Notes: a model not told the origin generated them from the letters alone. Positions 25,514 through 34,710 are shown, counted from the first letter of the stretch. The stretch is 39,089 bases of DNA from Coriobacteriia bacterium (GCA_009784425.1 WRBR01000006.1:1-39089); one strand, 5' to 3'. Numbers and translations: made by a program.

Positions 25514-26833
25514 CTAGTGGCGCTGCAAGTTGCGGTATTGAGTGGGAGTAATCCCCTCTTCTCTTCTAAAGACCTTGGTAAAGTAGCTGGCATCCGAGTA
25601 CCCCACATTTGAGGCTATCTCGTCAATGAGATACATGGGGTTGCGCAGCAGCCTCTTTGCATCTTCAAGGCGCACTGCGGTGAGATATTCCATGATGGTG
25701 CAATCCTGCACCGTTTTAAAGAGCCTGCTCGCATAGCTGGGGCTCAAATACACCGCTCCTGCTATCATCTCGAGAGTCAGATTCTCCCGATGGTTTTCCA
25801 TGATAAAGCGCTTTATTTCGCTGACCTTGCCATTTGTTGGGCGCTCGTTTAAGGTGGCGATGCTCTCAAGATAGTGATCAAGAAGCTTTTGCACTTGGTG
25901 ACAAATCCCCTCACTGGTCTTTTGTCGGTAGATCTCATCAAAGAAAACCCTGTTGGTTGCGATAGTCTGGTCCATACTGACACCAGCATCAACGGCACAG
26001 CGAGAGACGAGAACACACACGGCAATGACGCCGGTGCGCATAAGGTCTATATCCTTGTCACTGGAGACCATGATGTCTGCCAGGAGCTTTTGCAGGAGCC
26101 CTCGTGCGCCTTCTGCATCCCCCAGGGTAATCTTCGTCATCATTTTTTGTTCGTTGGTGAGTGAATACCCTGCTGCCCTGTCGGCAAGCCCCATCTCGAG
26201 CATGTTGCGGTTTTTTATCTCCTCATGCAGCAGCGCCTGTTGATAGGCGATTTCTTTTATCTGGGTAAAATTGTTCCAACCCGCCTTCATGATGTAGTTG
26301 GCGATGATGTGCATCAGGTACGAGGCACTTTGCACCACCTCGGGTGAGATGACCGGTAATTCCTTGACGCAGGCAAATAACTCAGCAAAGTCGGTGGTTA
26401 AGTCTTTATTGAACTCGCGGAGTTCAACCCAGAAAAAGTCCTCGGGCTCCCACATGAGCACTTGCCCACAGATAACTGAACCCAGGTGCTCGCCTTCAAC
26501 GATGATAGGGGCAGCCCACTCCACAAGACCGGAGGGGCATCTAAAAATGCTGGGCTCACCTATGAGAGCCGCCTGTTTGCCATAGCGTTTGTACGCACCG
26601 CGACACCGCTCAAGGCCGCCCTCTAAACTATAGATGTGCTTGCAAAACGAGCAGCTCTTATTAAAATTGGCGCGGGAGAATATAGATCTACCCTCCACGT
26701 CTACGATATTAGCCATGAGATTGGTAGTTCCGGAGAAGGCCTCAAGTATGCCCTTCATAACCTCTATGTCAACAAAGTTGAGGAGCTTCTCACGTTTGTT
26801 TTTCTCGGGGGTGTTTACCGTGTCAACTATCAT
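25514..26833 (-). CDS. PocR-domain AraC-family sensor regulator
   Basis: A 439-residue one-component regulator. Residues about 15-185 form a PocR-type sensory domain, with CSFCKHIYSLEGGLERC supplying conserved cysteines and FRCPSGLVEWAAPIIVEGEHLG downstream. A middle helical region follows. The C-terminal AraC DNA-binding domain shows LTLEMIAGAVYLSPSYASRLFKTV and IDEIASNVGYSDASYFTKVFRREEGITPTQYR. PocR domains are known from propanediol/B12 regulation and are frequent beside corrinoid methyltransferase genes, where they are thought to sense the methyl substrate or a product. It heads the minus-strand group with the third corrinoid and DUF1638 genes, and is divergent from the folate operon across about 575 bp containing nested palindromes. 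Ends in TAG. Confidence 0.92.
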   Translation of the reverse strand: MIVDTVNTPEKNKREKLLNFVDIEVMKGILEAFSGTTNLMANIVDVEGRSIFSRANFNKSCSFCKHIYSLEGGLERCRGAYKRYGKQAALIGEPSIFRCPSGLVEWAAPIIVEGEHLGSVICGQVLMWEPEDFFWVELREFNKDLTTDFAELFACVKELPVISPEVVQSASYLMHIIANYIMKAGWNNFTQIKEIAYQQALLHEEIKNRNMLEMGLADRAAGYSLTNEQKMMTKITLGDAEGARGLLQKLLADIMVSSDKDIDLMRTGVIAVCVLVSRCAVDAGVSMDQTIATNRVFFDEIYRQKTSEGICHQVQKLLDHYLESIATLNERPTNGKVSEIKRFIMENHRENLTLEMIAGAVYLSPSYASRLFKTVQDCTIMEYLTAVRLEDAKRLLRNPMYLIDEIASNVGYSDASYFTKVFRREEGITPTQYRNLQRH

Positions 26834-27165
26834 GAGTTCCTTCTTTGTACCTGGCTTGAAGGCTGAGCGCTTAGCTCATTCTACGCTGGAAGACCGTGAG
26901 GGGTAAATGTAATATCTTGCCCATATTAGCGTTATCTTGACCTGAGCAGCAGTTTAGCACCTAAAAAAGCATGCGTAAAGCGCCTGAGCCACATACTATA
27001 AGGTTACTTTATAGTAATTTTTACGCTTGCTCTCTTGTCCCAACACCTCACGTTTCAATGAAAATAATTGAAAAATTGCACTGGTTTTTTCATCTCGCAC
27101 TGGCTGGCGGGAGGCTTTCGCATACACTTTTTCTGTAGACGAAAGAGACTCTCAATAAGTATTCA
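26834..27165. other. Divergent intergenic region between PocR/AraC gene and folate operon
   Basis: No gene is visible. It is AT-rich, holds the nested dyads at 26968-27031, and probably contains the promoter of the PocR/AraC gene on the minus strand. The plus-strand side continues into copy B of the conserved element. Confidence 0.5.
26968..27031. promoter_or_regulatory. Nested inverted repeats, possible operator
   Basis: AGCATGCGTAAA (26968-26979) and TTTACGCTTGCT (27020-27031) match as an 11/12 inverted repeat. Inside it lies the perfect ACTATAA/TTATAGT dyad (26995-27001 and 27009-27015). This arrangement in a divergent promoter region suits a regulator binding site, for example for the adjacent PocR/AraC protein, though a cruciform or terminator is also possible. 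Confidence 0.5.
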
Positions 27166-27310
27166 GTCCTAAAATAATCAAATAAGTCATAATGGCTTCT
27201 GAGCAAGGATTGGAATGAAAGCAATGCGGCTGATAAATCCTATAAATTCATGCAAACAACCAGAGACGTTTTTGGCCTGCGTTTGTATTCTTTTTCATGA
27301 AGAACTGTTG
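27166..27310 (+). promoter_or_regulatory. Conserved 145-nt intergenic element, copy B
   Basis: Gapless match to copies A and C. By eye the last 85 positions agree with copy A at 73. It ends 99 nt before the metVF start. Here the core can also be read as a 16-codon ORF from ATG (MQTTRDVFGLRLYSF...), but there is no ribosome site and the equivalent codon in copy A is ATA. Confidence 0.8.
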
Positions 27311-27408
27311 GGATTTGCAGCTGTTTCAACGAGCCCAAGCAACAGCAGCTACACAGTCCTCAACTAAGATTTACGCACGATACCCTCTCGGAAAGAAAGG
27401 TGGCTTAC

Positions 27409-29016
27409 GTGGCTAATAAACTGAAAGAGGTTCTCGATAGCGGAGAGTTTGCTGTCACCGTAGAGATGATACCGGGACGAGGAGCTCGAGAGGACGCACA
27501 GATTCACGAGCATGAGGCGATGGAGCAGATCTATGCAACAGGACGCGTGCATGCCATTTCCATCACCGATAACCCGGGGGGTAACCCAGCCATTTTGGCA
27601 GACCAGATAGCCCGTGACTTTGCCAAGAGCAACATCTGCTCACTGGTGCATTTTACCTGTAAGGACAGAAGTCGCAATCAAATGCAGGCGCAACTCTATG
27701 CTTTGGATAGAGAAGGCCTGGATAATGTACTGATGATGTCTGGCGACTACCAAATATCGGGCTTTATGGGCAGAGCACGACCGGTCTTTGACTTGGATCC
27801 GGTGCAGGCTCTTATGCTCGCAAGCGAGATGAACAAGGGGCTGATAGTTGAAGGACCGCGCGGCTCCTCGCAGGAAAAGCCCTCGAGCTTTTTTCCGGGC
27901 GCTGTAGTTAACCCCTTCAAATACACCGAGGGAGAGGCTATCCCCCAGTATCTTAAGCTTGAGCGCAAGATACTCGCAGGAGCTCAGTTCATCATCACCC
28001 AGCTTGGGTACGATGCACGCAAAATGGAAGAACTCATCATGTACACACGCGAGAGAGGCTACAACGTTCCTCTCATTGCAAACGTCTTTTTGCTTACCAG
28101 AGGCGCTGCCAAGCTCATGCAGAAGGGTGCCATAGCGGGATGCTACATCAGCGATGAACTGATGGAGAAACTCGAGGAGGAGTTTTTGGCAGAAGACAAG
28201 GGAAAGGCTGCCCGCATAGAGCGCGCCGCTGTTATCACTGCCATAGCCAAGGGGCTCGGCTATGCCGGAGTACATATTGGAGGATTTGGCCTTGATGCCG
28301 CTATGGTTACCAAGATCTTAGATCGCGCTGAAGAGCTTGCAGGTGAGTGGAGGCAGCTGGTTCCTCTTTTGAGCTTTGGCGATGATAAGGGTTACTTTAT
28401 CTATGAGGCCAAGCGAGATGCCGAGGGCAACCCTACCGGCCTCAACGCCTCCACAAAAGCCCCCGGAAAAGAAGCGCCCAAGAAAAGAAAGATCTATAAG
28501 CGCTACCGCCTCTCACGTTTCTTCCACCACATGGTTCTCACCAAGGATAAGGCCTTCTATGGCATACTTGCGGGCTCAATGGACAGACGAGACAAGAAGA
28601 AGGGTCTTAACCGCCACCACGCACTTGAGCACACCGGCAAGGCCTTTCTCTATGGCTGTATCGACTGCGGAGACTGTGGGCTTGAGGCCTGTGTGTATAC
28701 CTGCCCCATGTCACAATGCCCCAAGTGCCAGAGAAACGGTCCTTGCGGAGGCTCTAACCCCGGTGGATGGTGTGAGGTATATCCTAACGAGCGTTACTGC
28801 ATCCATTACATGGCGTATTATCGCCTGAGGAAGTATAACGAGCTGCAGAAGATGTCCTCTTATACCACCCCGCCTAACAACTGGGATTACTTTGAAACCA
28901 GCGGTTGGTCCAACTATACGCATGAGCGCGATAACGCTGCCAACCGTATTCCCCTGTCCATTGGACTGGATGCACCAAAAGCACAAAGCCTATCATCAGA
29001 TAGTGAAAGCGCATAA
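27409..29016 (+). CDS. metF: Methylene-THF reductase with fused MetV-type C-terminal domain
   Basis: A 535-residue fusion. Residues 1-330 are the MetF TIM barrel (FAVTVEMIPGRGAREDAQ, AISITDNPGGNPAI, GLDNVLMMSGDY). The C-terminal part carries the cysteine-rich MTHFR-C/MetV domain: CIDCGDCGLEACVYTCPMSQCPKCQRNGPCGGS and WCEVYPNERYCIHYMAYYRL. In many acetogens MetV and MetF are separate subunits, so the fusion is notable. In methylotrophic mode it would oxidise methyl-THF to methylene-THF. The second GTG (27409) has AAGGTGG at better spacing than 27400 and yields MANKLKEVL, the usual type of start; I choose it. It is the first gene of the folate operon and is preceded by the conserved 145-nt element. 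Confidence 0.92.
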   Translation: MANKLKEVLDSGEFAVTVEMIPGRGAREDAQIHEHEAMEQIYATGRVHAISITDNPGGNPAILADQIARDFAKSNICSLVHFTCKDRSRNQMQAQLYALDREGLDNVLMMSGDYQISGFMGRARPVFDLDPVQALMLASEMNKGLIVEGPRGSSQEKPSSFFPGAVVNPFKYTEGEAIPQYLKLERKILAGAQFIITQLGYDARKMEELIMYTRERGYNVPLIANVFLLTRGAAKLMQKGAIAGCYISDELMEKLEEEFLAEDKGKAARIERAAVITAIAKGLGYAGVHIGGFGLDAAMVTKILDRAEELAGEWRQLVPLLSFGDDKGYFIYEAKRDAEGNPTGLNASTKAPGKEAPKKRKIYKRYRLSRFFHHMVLTKDKAFYGILAGSMDRRDKKKGLNRHHALEHTGKAFLYGCIDCGDCGLEACVYTCPMSQCPKCQRNGPCGGSNPGGWCEVYPNERYCIHYMAYYRLRKYNELQKMSSYTTPPNNWDYFETSGWSNYTHERDNAANRIPLSIGLDAPKAQSLSSDSESA

Positions 29017-29052
29017 GGAATAATTCATAGAAAAAAAGGAAGAGGTAGACAC

Positions 29053-29859
29053 ATGATCATCATTGGAGAAAAAATTAACGGGTTCATCAAAAAAACCAGG
29101 GAAGCGATTGAAGCAAAAGATGCTGCCTACATCAAAGAGCTTGCCATCAAGCAACAGGAATGCCGGTCATCTTACATCGACATCTGCGCCGGAACGGCAC
29201 AAGAGATTGAGATGGAGACCATGGAGTGGCTCATAGGGCTGGTCCAAGAAGTCTCAGACCTTCCCATCAGCTTGGACAGCTCTGATCCGCAGATCCTGAT
29301 TGACTGTATCCCGCTCTGCAATAAACCGGGCATGATCAACTCAGTGTCAATGGAGGAGGGCAAGGTTGAGAAGATCTTCCCCATCATCGCAGACACCGAC
29401 TGGAACGTTGTGGCACTCACGTGCAACCAGGATGGCATCCCCAACGATGCAGAAACCAAGTTTGCCATCGCAAAGGACATCATCGCTGCAGCCCACAAAT
29501 ACGGCATTGCCGAAAACAGGGTCTACATCGATCCTCTCGTCACCACCCTTGGCACCAGCTCGGACTCCATGCTGAACTTTGTTGGCGCCTTAAAATTGAT
29601 TAAAGCTGAGCTGCCCGGCGCCTTTACCACCTCGGGGCTCTCAAATATCAGCTATGGACTCCCCTACCGCAAAAGCATTAACATGCAGTTCTTGTGCCTC
29701 TGCATGGATGCAGGGCTCGACAGCGCCATTTTGGATCCGCTGGATCCCTACATGCAGTCAGTGATCTATGCCACAAACGCACTTTTGGGCAAGGATGATT
29801 ACTGCATGGAATACCTTGACGCCTACCGAGAGGGCCTCCTGCCGGTTAAGCCTGAGTAA
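29053..29859 (+). CDS. mtgA: Methyltetrahydrofolate:corrinoid methyltransferase (MtgA/AcsE-like)
   Basis: A 268-residue pterin-binding TIM-barrel protein opening MIIIGEKINGFIKKT. SSYIDICAGTAQEIEMETMEWL, ISLDSSDPQIL and TTSGLSNISYGLPYRK are family stretches that bind folate. It transfers methyl groups between corrinoid protein and THF; in this locus the direction is from methylated MttC/MtbC to THF, filling the place of the methanogen coenzyme M methyltransferase MtbA. Related enzymes are MtgA of the glycine betaine system and AcsE of the acetyl-CoA pathway, and sequence alone does not separate them. It lies 36 bp after metF and 70 bp before fhs. Confidence 0.88.
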   Translation: MIIIGEKINGFIKKTREAIEAKDAAYIKELAIKQQECRSSYIDICAGTAQEIEMETMEWLIGLVQEVSDLPISLDSSDPQILIDCIPLCNKPGMINSVSMEEGKVEKIFPIIADTDWNVVALTCNQDGIPNDAETKFAIAKDIIAAAHKYGIAENRVYIDPLVTTLGTSSDSMLNFVGALKLIKAELPGAFTTSGLSNISYGLPYRKSINMQFLCLCMDAGLDSAILDPLDPYMQSVIYATNALLGKDDYCMEYLDAYREGLLPVKPE

Positions 29860-29929
29860 ACAGCATACTGAACAGTACACTGTACCTATGACAAGTTAGT
29901 AAGATTTGCGCACCAGAAAGGAAGACTCC

Positions 29930-31597
29930 ATGCCAACTGACATTGAGATTGCACAATCGGTAACCCCCCGTAAAATAACCGAGGTAGCAGAGGACTTGAA
30001 CCTCAACATGGACTACTTTGAGCCCTATGGCTACTACAAGGCCAAGATTGACTACAACATCCTTGACAAGATTGACCGCCCAGAGGGCAAGCTCATCTTA
30101 GTCACCGCCATTACCCCAACGCCTGCCGGAGAAGGAAAGACCACTACTCTCGTGGGTCTAACCGATGGCCTTGCCAAGCTGGGCAAAAACGCCATAGTGG
30201 CACTCAGGGAGCCTTCTCTTGGCCCGGTCTTTGGGGTCAAGGGTGGAGCTGCCGGAGGCGGCTGGGCACAGATCATACCCATGGAAGACATCAATCTGCA
30301 CTTTACGGGTGACTTTCATGCTATTGGGGCAGCCAACAATCTGCTTGCAGCACTCATTGATAACCACATTTATCAGGGCAACGCTCTTGACATCGATACC
30401 AAAAATGTCACCTGGAGGCGCTGCGTTGACATGAACGACCGCCAACTGCGCTTTGTTGTTGACGGCCTTGGCGGAAAAACCAACGGAACCCCCCGCGAGG
30501 ACGGCTACGACATCACGGTGGCTTCAGAGATTATGGCAATTTTCTGCCTTGCCACCTCTATCACCGACCTCAAGGAGCGCATAGCTCGTATCATCATTGG
30601 CTACAATCGTTCAGGCAAGCCGGTAACGGCAGGAGAGCTCAAGGCTGAAGGTGCCATGGCGGCACTTCTGAAAGATGCACTCAAGCCCAATCTCGTTCAG
30701 ACCCTGGAAGGTACGCCGGCCATTGTGCACGGCGGGCCCTTTGCCAACATCGCCCACGGCTGCAACTCCATCATAGCCACTCGTATGGCCATGAAGCTCG
30801 GTGACTTTGCCGTAACCGAGGCAGGTTTTGGAGCAGACCTGGGTGCTGAGAAATTCCTCGACATCAAATGCCGCGTTGCCGGACTCAAACCCTCTGCAAC
30901 CGTCATCGTCGCCACTGTGCGCGCGCTCAAAATGCATGGCGGAAAACCCAAGGATCAACTGATGAACGAAGATCTTGAGGCCTTGAAGGCGGGGCTTCCC
31001 AACCTACTCCAACACGTCTCCAATATCACCGAGGTCTTTGGGATACCGGCAGTGGTAGCCATCAATGCCTTCCCCACCGACACGGCCGCAGAGCTGCAGC
31101 TTGTAGAAGACGAATGCAAAAAGCTTGGTGTTAACGCTGTTTTGTCTGAGCACTGGGCCAAGGGCGGCGAAGGCGCACGTAAGCTTGCCGAAGAAGTGGT
31201 AAAAATCACTGAAAGCGAGCATGAGCTTACCTATAGTTATGATGAGGATTTATCCATCGAAGATAAGCTCAACGCCATCGCAACTAAGATCTATCGTGCA
31301 GACGGCGTAGACCTCACCCCGCTGGCTAAGCAGCAGGCAGCAATGCTTGAAGACCTTGGTTTTGGCAAGTTACCCATCTGCGTTGCCAAGACACAGTATT
31401 CCTTCTCGGATAACCCGGCTCTCATTGGTGCCCCTAAAGGCTTCAGGGTTGCGGTGCGCAGCCTCAAGGTAAGCGCAGGTGCCGGATTCATCGTTGCCCT
31501 CACCGGCGAGATTATGACCATGCCCGGCCTGCCCAAGGCTCCCGCAGCCGAGAAGATCGATGTGGATGCCACTGGCAAGATTACCGGTCTCTTCTAA
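29930..31597 (+). CDS. fhs: Formate-tetrahydrofolate ligase
   Basis: A 555-residue formyl-THF synthetase, the family's usual size. The nucleotide loop [12 protein letters not shown] lies at about residues 63-73, followed by [27 protein letters not shown] and [17 protein letters not shown], both highly conserved. It joins formate and THF at the cost of ATP or, run backward during methyl oxidation, makes ATP and formate. The track start at 29906 lacks a site; ATG at 29930 ([10 protein letters not shown]) has GAAAGGAAG upstream and fits the family. Near 29875-29885 the sequence GTACACTGTAC is an odd-length palindrome in the short gap after mtgA. Confidence 0.97.
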   Translation: MPTDIEIAQSVTPRKITEVAEDLNLNMDYFEPYGYYKAKIDYNILDKIDRPEGKLILVTAITPTPAGEGKTTTLVGLTDGLAKLGKNAIVALREPSLGPVFGVKGGAAGGGWAQIIPMEDINLHFTGDFHAIGAANNLLAALIDNHIYQGNALDIDTKNVTWRRCVDMNDRQLRFVVDGLGGKTNGTPREDGYDITVASEIMAIFCLATSITDLKERIARIIIGYNRSGKPVTAGELKAEGAMAALLKDALKPNLVQTLEGTPAIVHGGPFANIAHGCNSIIATRMAMKLGDFAVTEAGFGADLGAEKFLDIKCRVAGLKPSATVIVATVRALKMHGGKPKDQLMNEDLEALKAGLPNLLQHVSNITEVFGIPAVVAINAFPTDTAAELQLVEDECKKLGVNAVLSEHWAKGGEGARKLAEEVVKITESEHELTYSYDEDLSIEDKLNAIATKIYRADGVDLTPLAKQQAAMLEDLGFGKLPICVAKTQYSFSDNPALIGAPKGFRVAVRSLKVSAGAGFIVALTGEIMTMPGLPKAPAAEKIDVDATGKITGLF

Positions 31598-31613
31598 TAG
31601 TTAAGAGGTAGCT

Positions 31614-32243
31614 ATGGACTACACAAAGATGAGTTGCGAGGACTTTGTAGAAGTCCTCGCGTCCAAGGCACCGGTGCCGGGTGGCGGCGGGGCTGCAGCC
31701 CTTGTGGGTGCTCTAGGCATGGCTTTGGGAAGCATGGTGGGCTCACTCACCGTAGGCAAGCCCAAATTTGCAGACGTTGAGGCGGATGTAGCTGAGCTCA
31801 TGAGGCAAGCTGCTGAGCTGCAGTCAAAGCTCCTGGAACTTGTCAAGCGGGATGCAGAGGTGTTTGAACCTCTTTCAAGAGCCTATGGCATGCCCACAGA
31901 AACCGAGGAGCAAAAGGCCGAGAAAGCACGCGTCATGGAAGAATGTCTGCAGGAATGCTGTGCTGTTCCTTTAGAGATCATGAAACGATGTGCAGAGGCA
32001 ATCGACCTGCACGAGCAATTTGGTGAAAAGGGCACTGCCATTGCCATAAGTGATGTAGGATGCGGGGTCATCTGCTGCAAGGCGGCCCTGCAGTCAGCAA
32101 GTCTGAATGTTTTCATCAATACCAAATGGATGGAAGACAAACGCAATGCAGAAGCAATAAACGCTGAGGCAGATCAGATACTCCAAACCTACCTTGCCAA
32201 GGCAGACGCAATCTTTGCCGATGTTGAAAAGCGTTTCAGATAA
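31614..32243 (+). CDS. fchA: Methenyl-THF cyclohydrolase (FchA, FTCD-like)
   Basis: A 209-residue protein of the formiminotransferase-cyclodeaminase-like family. The signature APVPGGGGAAALVGALGMALGSMV lies near residue 20, followed by VGKPKFADVE and later KGTAIAISDVGCGVICCKAALQSASLNVFINT. It interconverts 5,10-methenyl-THF and 10-formyl-THF. It starts 16 bp after fhs behind TTAAGAGGTAGCT and is followed by folD at 18 bp. Its presence matters because the neighbouring FolD lacks the cyclohydrolase Lys (see there). Confidence 0.92.
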   Translation: MDYTKMSCEDFVEVLASKAPVPGGGGAAALVGALGMALGSMVGSLTVGKPKFADVEADVAELMRQAAELQSKLLELVKRDAEVFEPLSRAYGMPTETEEQKAEKARVMEECLQECCAVPLEIMKRCAEAIDLHEQFGEKGTAIAISDVGCGVICCKAALQSASLNVFINTKWMEDKRNAEAINAEADQILQTYLAKADAIFADVEKRFR

Positions 32244-32261
32244 GAGAGGAGAGTTACCTTG

Positions 32262-33152
32262 ATGACTGATTCAAATCTTGATACAAGCGCAGAGACCGTC
32301 CTTTTGAAGGGTGCAGACGTTGTTGCCGCCCTTGACGAAAAAACCTCTCAGAGGATAGAAGCCTTACGCCTCAAAGACATCAGACCAACTCTCGCAATCT
32401 TGAGAGTTGGCGAGCGAGGCGAGGATATCTCATACGAAAGAGGCGCAAGCAAGAGGGCCGAGAAAGTGGGGGTTGAGGTGCATTCGGTTGTGCTGCCAGA
32501 AGACGTATCCCAAGCCGAACTCCTCAACACCGTTGAAAAGCTCAACGCGGATGCCTCGGTGCACGCCGTGCTCATGTTTCGCCCCCTGCCAAAGCATATT
32601 GATGAGGGGCTTGTCCGCAACGCCCTCTCGCCTGATAAAGACATTGACAGTATCACCGACCTTTCACTTGCCGGGGTCTTCTCGGACAGCGCAGTAGGGT
32701 TTGCCCCCTGCACCGCGCAGGCCTGCATGGAGATACTCAGTCACTTTGGCATAGAGACCAAAGGCAAGAAGACTGTGGTGGTGGGAAGGAGCCTCGTTAT
32801 TGGCAAGCCGGTAGCCATGATGCTCTTGAAAGAACATGCCACCGTGACCATCGCTCACTCGCGCACCATAGACCTGGCAGATGTTGTTGCCTCTGCGGAT
32901 ATCGTCATCGCGTGCGTAGGGCGGGCACAGATGATTGGACGAGAGTTTTTGAGCCCCGGCCAAGTGGTCATCGACGTAGGAATAAACGTAGCAGAGGATG
33001 GCTCATTGGTGGGCGATGTAGATACTAACGCGGCTCTCACCTGTGTCTCGGCCATCACTCCGGTACCCGGAGGAGTAGGCACGGTAACTACCTCGGTGCT
33101 CATGAAGCATGTGGTAGAAGCAGCAGAGCGCAGTGTGGAAGAGGCGGTTTAA
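32262..33152 (+). CDS. folD: FolD-type methylene-THF dehydrogenase, cyclohydrolase Lys absent
   Basis: A 296-residue FolD-family protein with [21 protein letters not shown] in the catalytic N-domain, [14 protein letters not shown], the NADP-binding [18 protein letters not shown] and the C-terminal [19 protein letters not shown]. In bifunctional FolD the catalytic Lys sits four residues after the Tyr (YVxxK). Here gapless alignment puts Ala62 at that place after Tyr58 (YERGA). This suggests a dehydrogenase only, with FchA next door doing the cyclohydrolase step. A similar YERGA-type sequence is, as I recall, common in anaerobic Firmicutes. ATG 32262 is preferred to TTG 32259, with GAGAGGAGAG upstream. 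Its last base is shared with the folE start (TAATG). Confidence 0.92.
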   Translation: MTDSNLDTSAETVLLKGADVVAALDEKTSQRIEALRLKDIRPTLAILRVGERGEDISYERGASKRAEKVGVEVHSVVLPEDVSQAELLNTVEKLNADASVHAVLMFRPLPKHIDEGLVRNALSPDKDIDSITDLSLAGVFSDSAVGFAPCTAQACMEILSHFGIETKGKKTVVVGRSLVIGKPVAMMLLKEHATVTIAHSRTIDLADVVASADIVIACVGRAQMIGREFLSPGQVVIDVGINVAEDGSLVGDVDTNAALTCVSAITPVPGGVGTVTTSVLMKHVVEAAERSVEEAV

Positions 33153-33724
33153 TGCAAGAAGACAACCGCACACGTGTTGAACATGCGGTGAGGGAGATTC
33201 TCTTTGCCATTGGCGAAGACCCCTCCAGAGAGGGCCTGGTGGAGACACCTGCCCGTATTGCACGAATGTACGAGGAGCTTCTCTCAGGACAAGAGGTAGA
33301 CCCCAGGGAGCACCTCAAACGTTTCTTTGTTGACGATGGGCATGAGGAGATGGTGTTGGTTAAAGACATCCCTTTCTCGTCGATTTGCGAGCATCATCTC
33401 ATGCCCTTTGTAGGTAGGGCACATATTGCTTACATACCTAAGAACGGACGAGTAGTTGGTCTCTCAAAGCTGGCGCGGGTGCTGGAGAGCTATTCCAGAA
33501 GGCTCCAGCTGCAAGAAAGGCTGACGACTCAGGTAGCAGATACCATCATGGAGATGCTCATGCCGCAAGGAGTGATGGTTGTGATTAATGCTGAGCATCT
33601 CTGTATGACTGTAAGGGGTGTGAGAACCCCCGGATCCACCACAACGACCTCCGCGGTGAGAGGCCTGTTTAAGAATGACCAGCGCACACGCTTGGAAGCG
33701 TTGGAGTTTCTGACTATCAAATAG
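33152..33724 (+). CDS. folE: GTP cyclohydrolase I
   Basis: A 190-residue FolE that converts GTP to 7,8-dihydroneopterin triphosphate, the first step of folate synthesis. The zinc and active-site motifs are visible: [43 protein letters not shown] and [22 protein letters not shown]. It overlaps the folD stop by one base. Its place at the end of a folate C1 operon suggests that THF supply rises with methylotrophy. It ends in TAG 43 bp before pylT; if read as Pyl, the frame stays open across the tRNA gene to a TAA at 33841, adding 38 residues after Pyl. Confidence 0.96.
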   Translation: MQEDNRTRVEHAVREILFAIGEDPSREGLVETPARIARMYEELLSGQEVDPREHLKRFFVDDGHEEMVLVKDIPFSSICEHHLMPFVGRAHIAYIPKNGRVVGLSKLARVLESYSRRLQLQERLTTQVADTIMEMLMPQGVMVVINAEHLCMTVRGVRTPGSTTTTSAVRGLFKNDQRTRLEALEFLTIK

Positions 33725-33767
33725 CAGTGGCCAAGTGAAAGACTTGGTAGGAAAATGCTGAATGAAC

Positions 33768-33839
33768 GGAGAGTGAATCGAAGTGATTATGCGGACTCTA
33801 AATCCGCCCAGCCGGGTGCAACTCCCGGACTCTCCGCCA
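33768..33839 (+). tRNA. pylT: tRNA-Pyl (anticodon CUA)
   Basis: A 72-nt tRNA with a perfect 7-bp acceptor stem GGAGAGT/ACTCTCC, discriminator G, encoded CCA, anticodon stem GCGGA/TCCGC around CTCTAAA (CTA at 33798-33800), and T-arm CCGGG-TGCAACT-CCCGG. The D-arm is tiny, ATC-GAAGT-GAT, as is typical of tRNA-Pyl, and only one base seems to separate acceptor and D stems. Its position directly before pylSc is the known bacterial arrangement. It reads the UAG codons in mttB and both mtbB genes. Confidence 0.97.
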
Positions 33840-33879
33840 ATTAACTAGAAGGCTGTGCCTGGATTGGGAACTCGATTTG

Positions 33880-34710
33880 ATGCAATTCACGAAGAACCAG
33901 ATTCAAAGGTTAAGCGAGCTCGGTTGTGATTTTGACGCTGAGCACTCCTTTGCATCCGCAGATGCGAGGGAGCTGGCCTTCAAGGAGATGGAGCGCAGGA
34001 GCGTTGAGAAAAACCGGGCTGCCCTTCGTGATTTGAGGAAGGCCAAAGACGCGCCCTTTGTAAGTGCTCTGAGTGAGAGCATCTCGGCATTCTTGAGGGG
34101 TCTGGGCTTTCTGGAAGTTTCCACGCCCATCATCATTTCAAAGAGTTTTCTTTTGCGCATGACCATCGAAGATGACCATGCCTTGTTCAAGCAGGTGTTT
34201 TGGCTTGATGACAAAAGCTGCCTCAGGCCCATGCTGGCGCCAAATCTCTACGACATCTCCAAGCGGCTGCTTAACGTCTACGAAGCACCTCTCGGCGTTT
34301 TTGAGATAGGCCCTTGCTTTCGCAGGGAATCCCAAGGCAACAAGCACCTTGAAAGCTTCACGATGGTGAACTTTGTGGAATGGGGTGTTCTGGAGTCTCA
34401 GAAGACCGAGCGCCTCAAAGAGCTCATCTCCCTCTTTATGGAGCACGTAGGGCTGAGTGAATACTCCCTTGAAGAAGAAGACTCCGTAGTCTACGGCGAT
34501 ACAATAGACGTTGTTGTTGACGGCGTTGAGATTGCCTCGGGGGCTTTTGGTCCCCATCCACTGGACAGTAATTGGGATTACGCGGGCACCTGGATTGGTC
34601 TTGGCGCCGGCTTGGAGCGCATTGTTCTGATGCAAGAAAACCTGGATAGCATTCAAAAGACAGGGAGAAGCCTGCTCTATCTGGGAGGAATAAGTTTAAA
34701 ACTCAAGTAA
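33880..34710 (+). CDS. pylSc: Pyrrolysyl-tRNA synthetase catalytic subunit PylSc
   Basis: A 276-residue class IIc catalytic domain. Motif 2 is FEIGPCFRRES (141-151), preceded by LRPMLAPNLYDIS, and motif 3 is GLGAGLERIVL (240-250). The Asn that binds the Pyl side-chain carbonyl is kept (Asn164 in FTMVNFVEW), while the Cys two residues on in archaeal PylS is Val166; Tyr205 (VVYGDT) matches the gating Tyr of the mobile loop. It lacks the N-terminal tRNA-binding domain, which is encoded separately as pylSn at 37847. The track start TTG 33877 is only one codon longer; ATG 33880 is chosen, though its ribosome site is weak. It heads pylSc-B-C-D-Sn. Confidence 0.96.
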   Translation: MQFTKNQIQRLSELGCDFDAEHSFASADARELAFKEMERRSVEKNRAALRDLRKAKDAPFVSALSESISAFLRGLGFLEVSTPIIISKSFLLRMTIEDDHALFKQVFWLDDKSCLRPMLAPNLYDISKRLLNVYEAPLGVFEIGPCFRRESQGNKHLESFTMVNFVEWGVLESQKTERLKELISLFMEHVGLSEYSLEEEDSVVYGDTIDVVVDGVEIASGAFGPHPLDSNWDYAGTWIGLGAGLERIVLMQENLDSIQKTGRSLLYLGGISLKLK

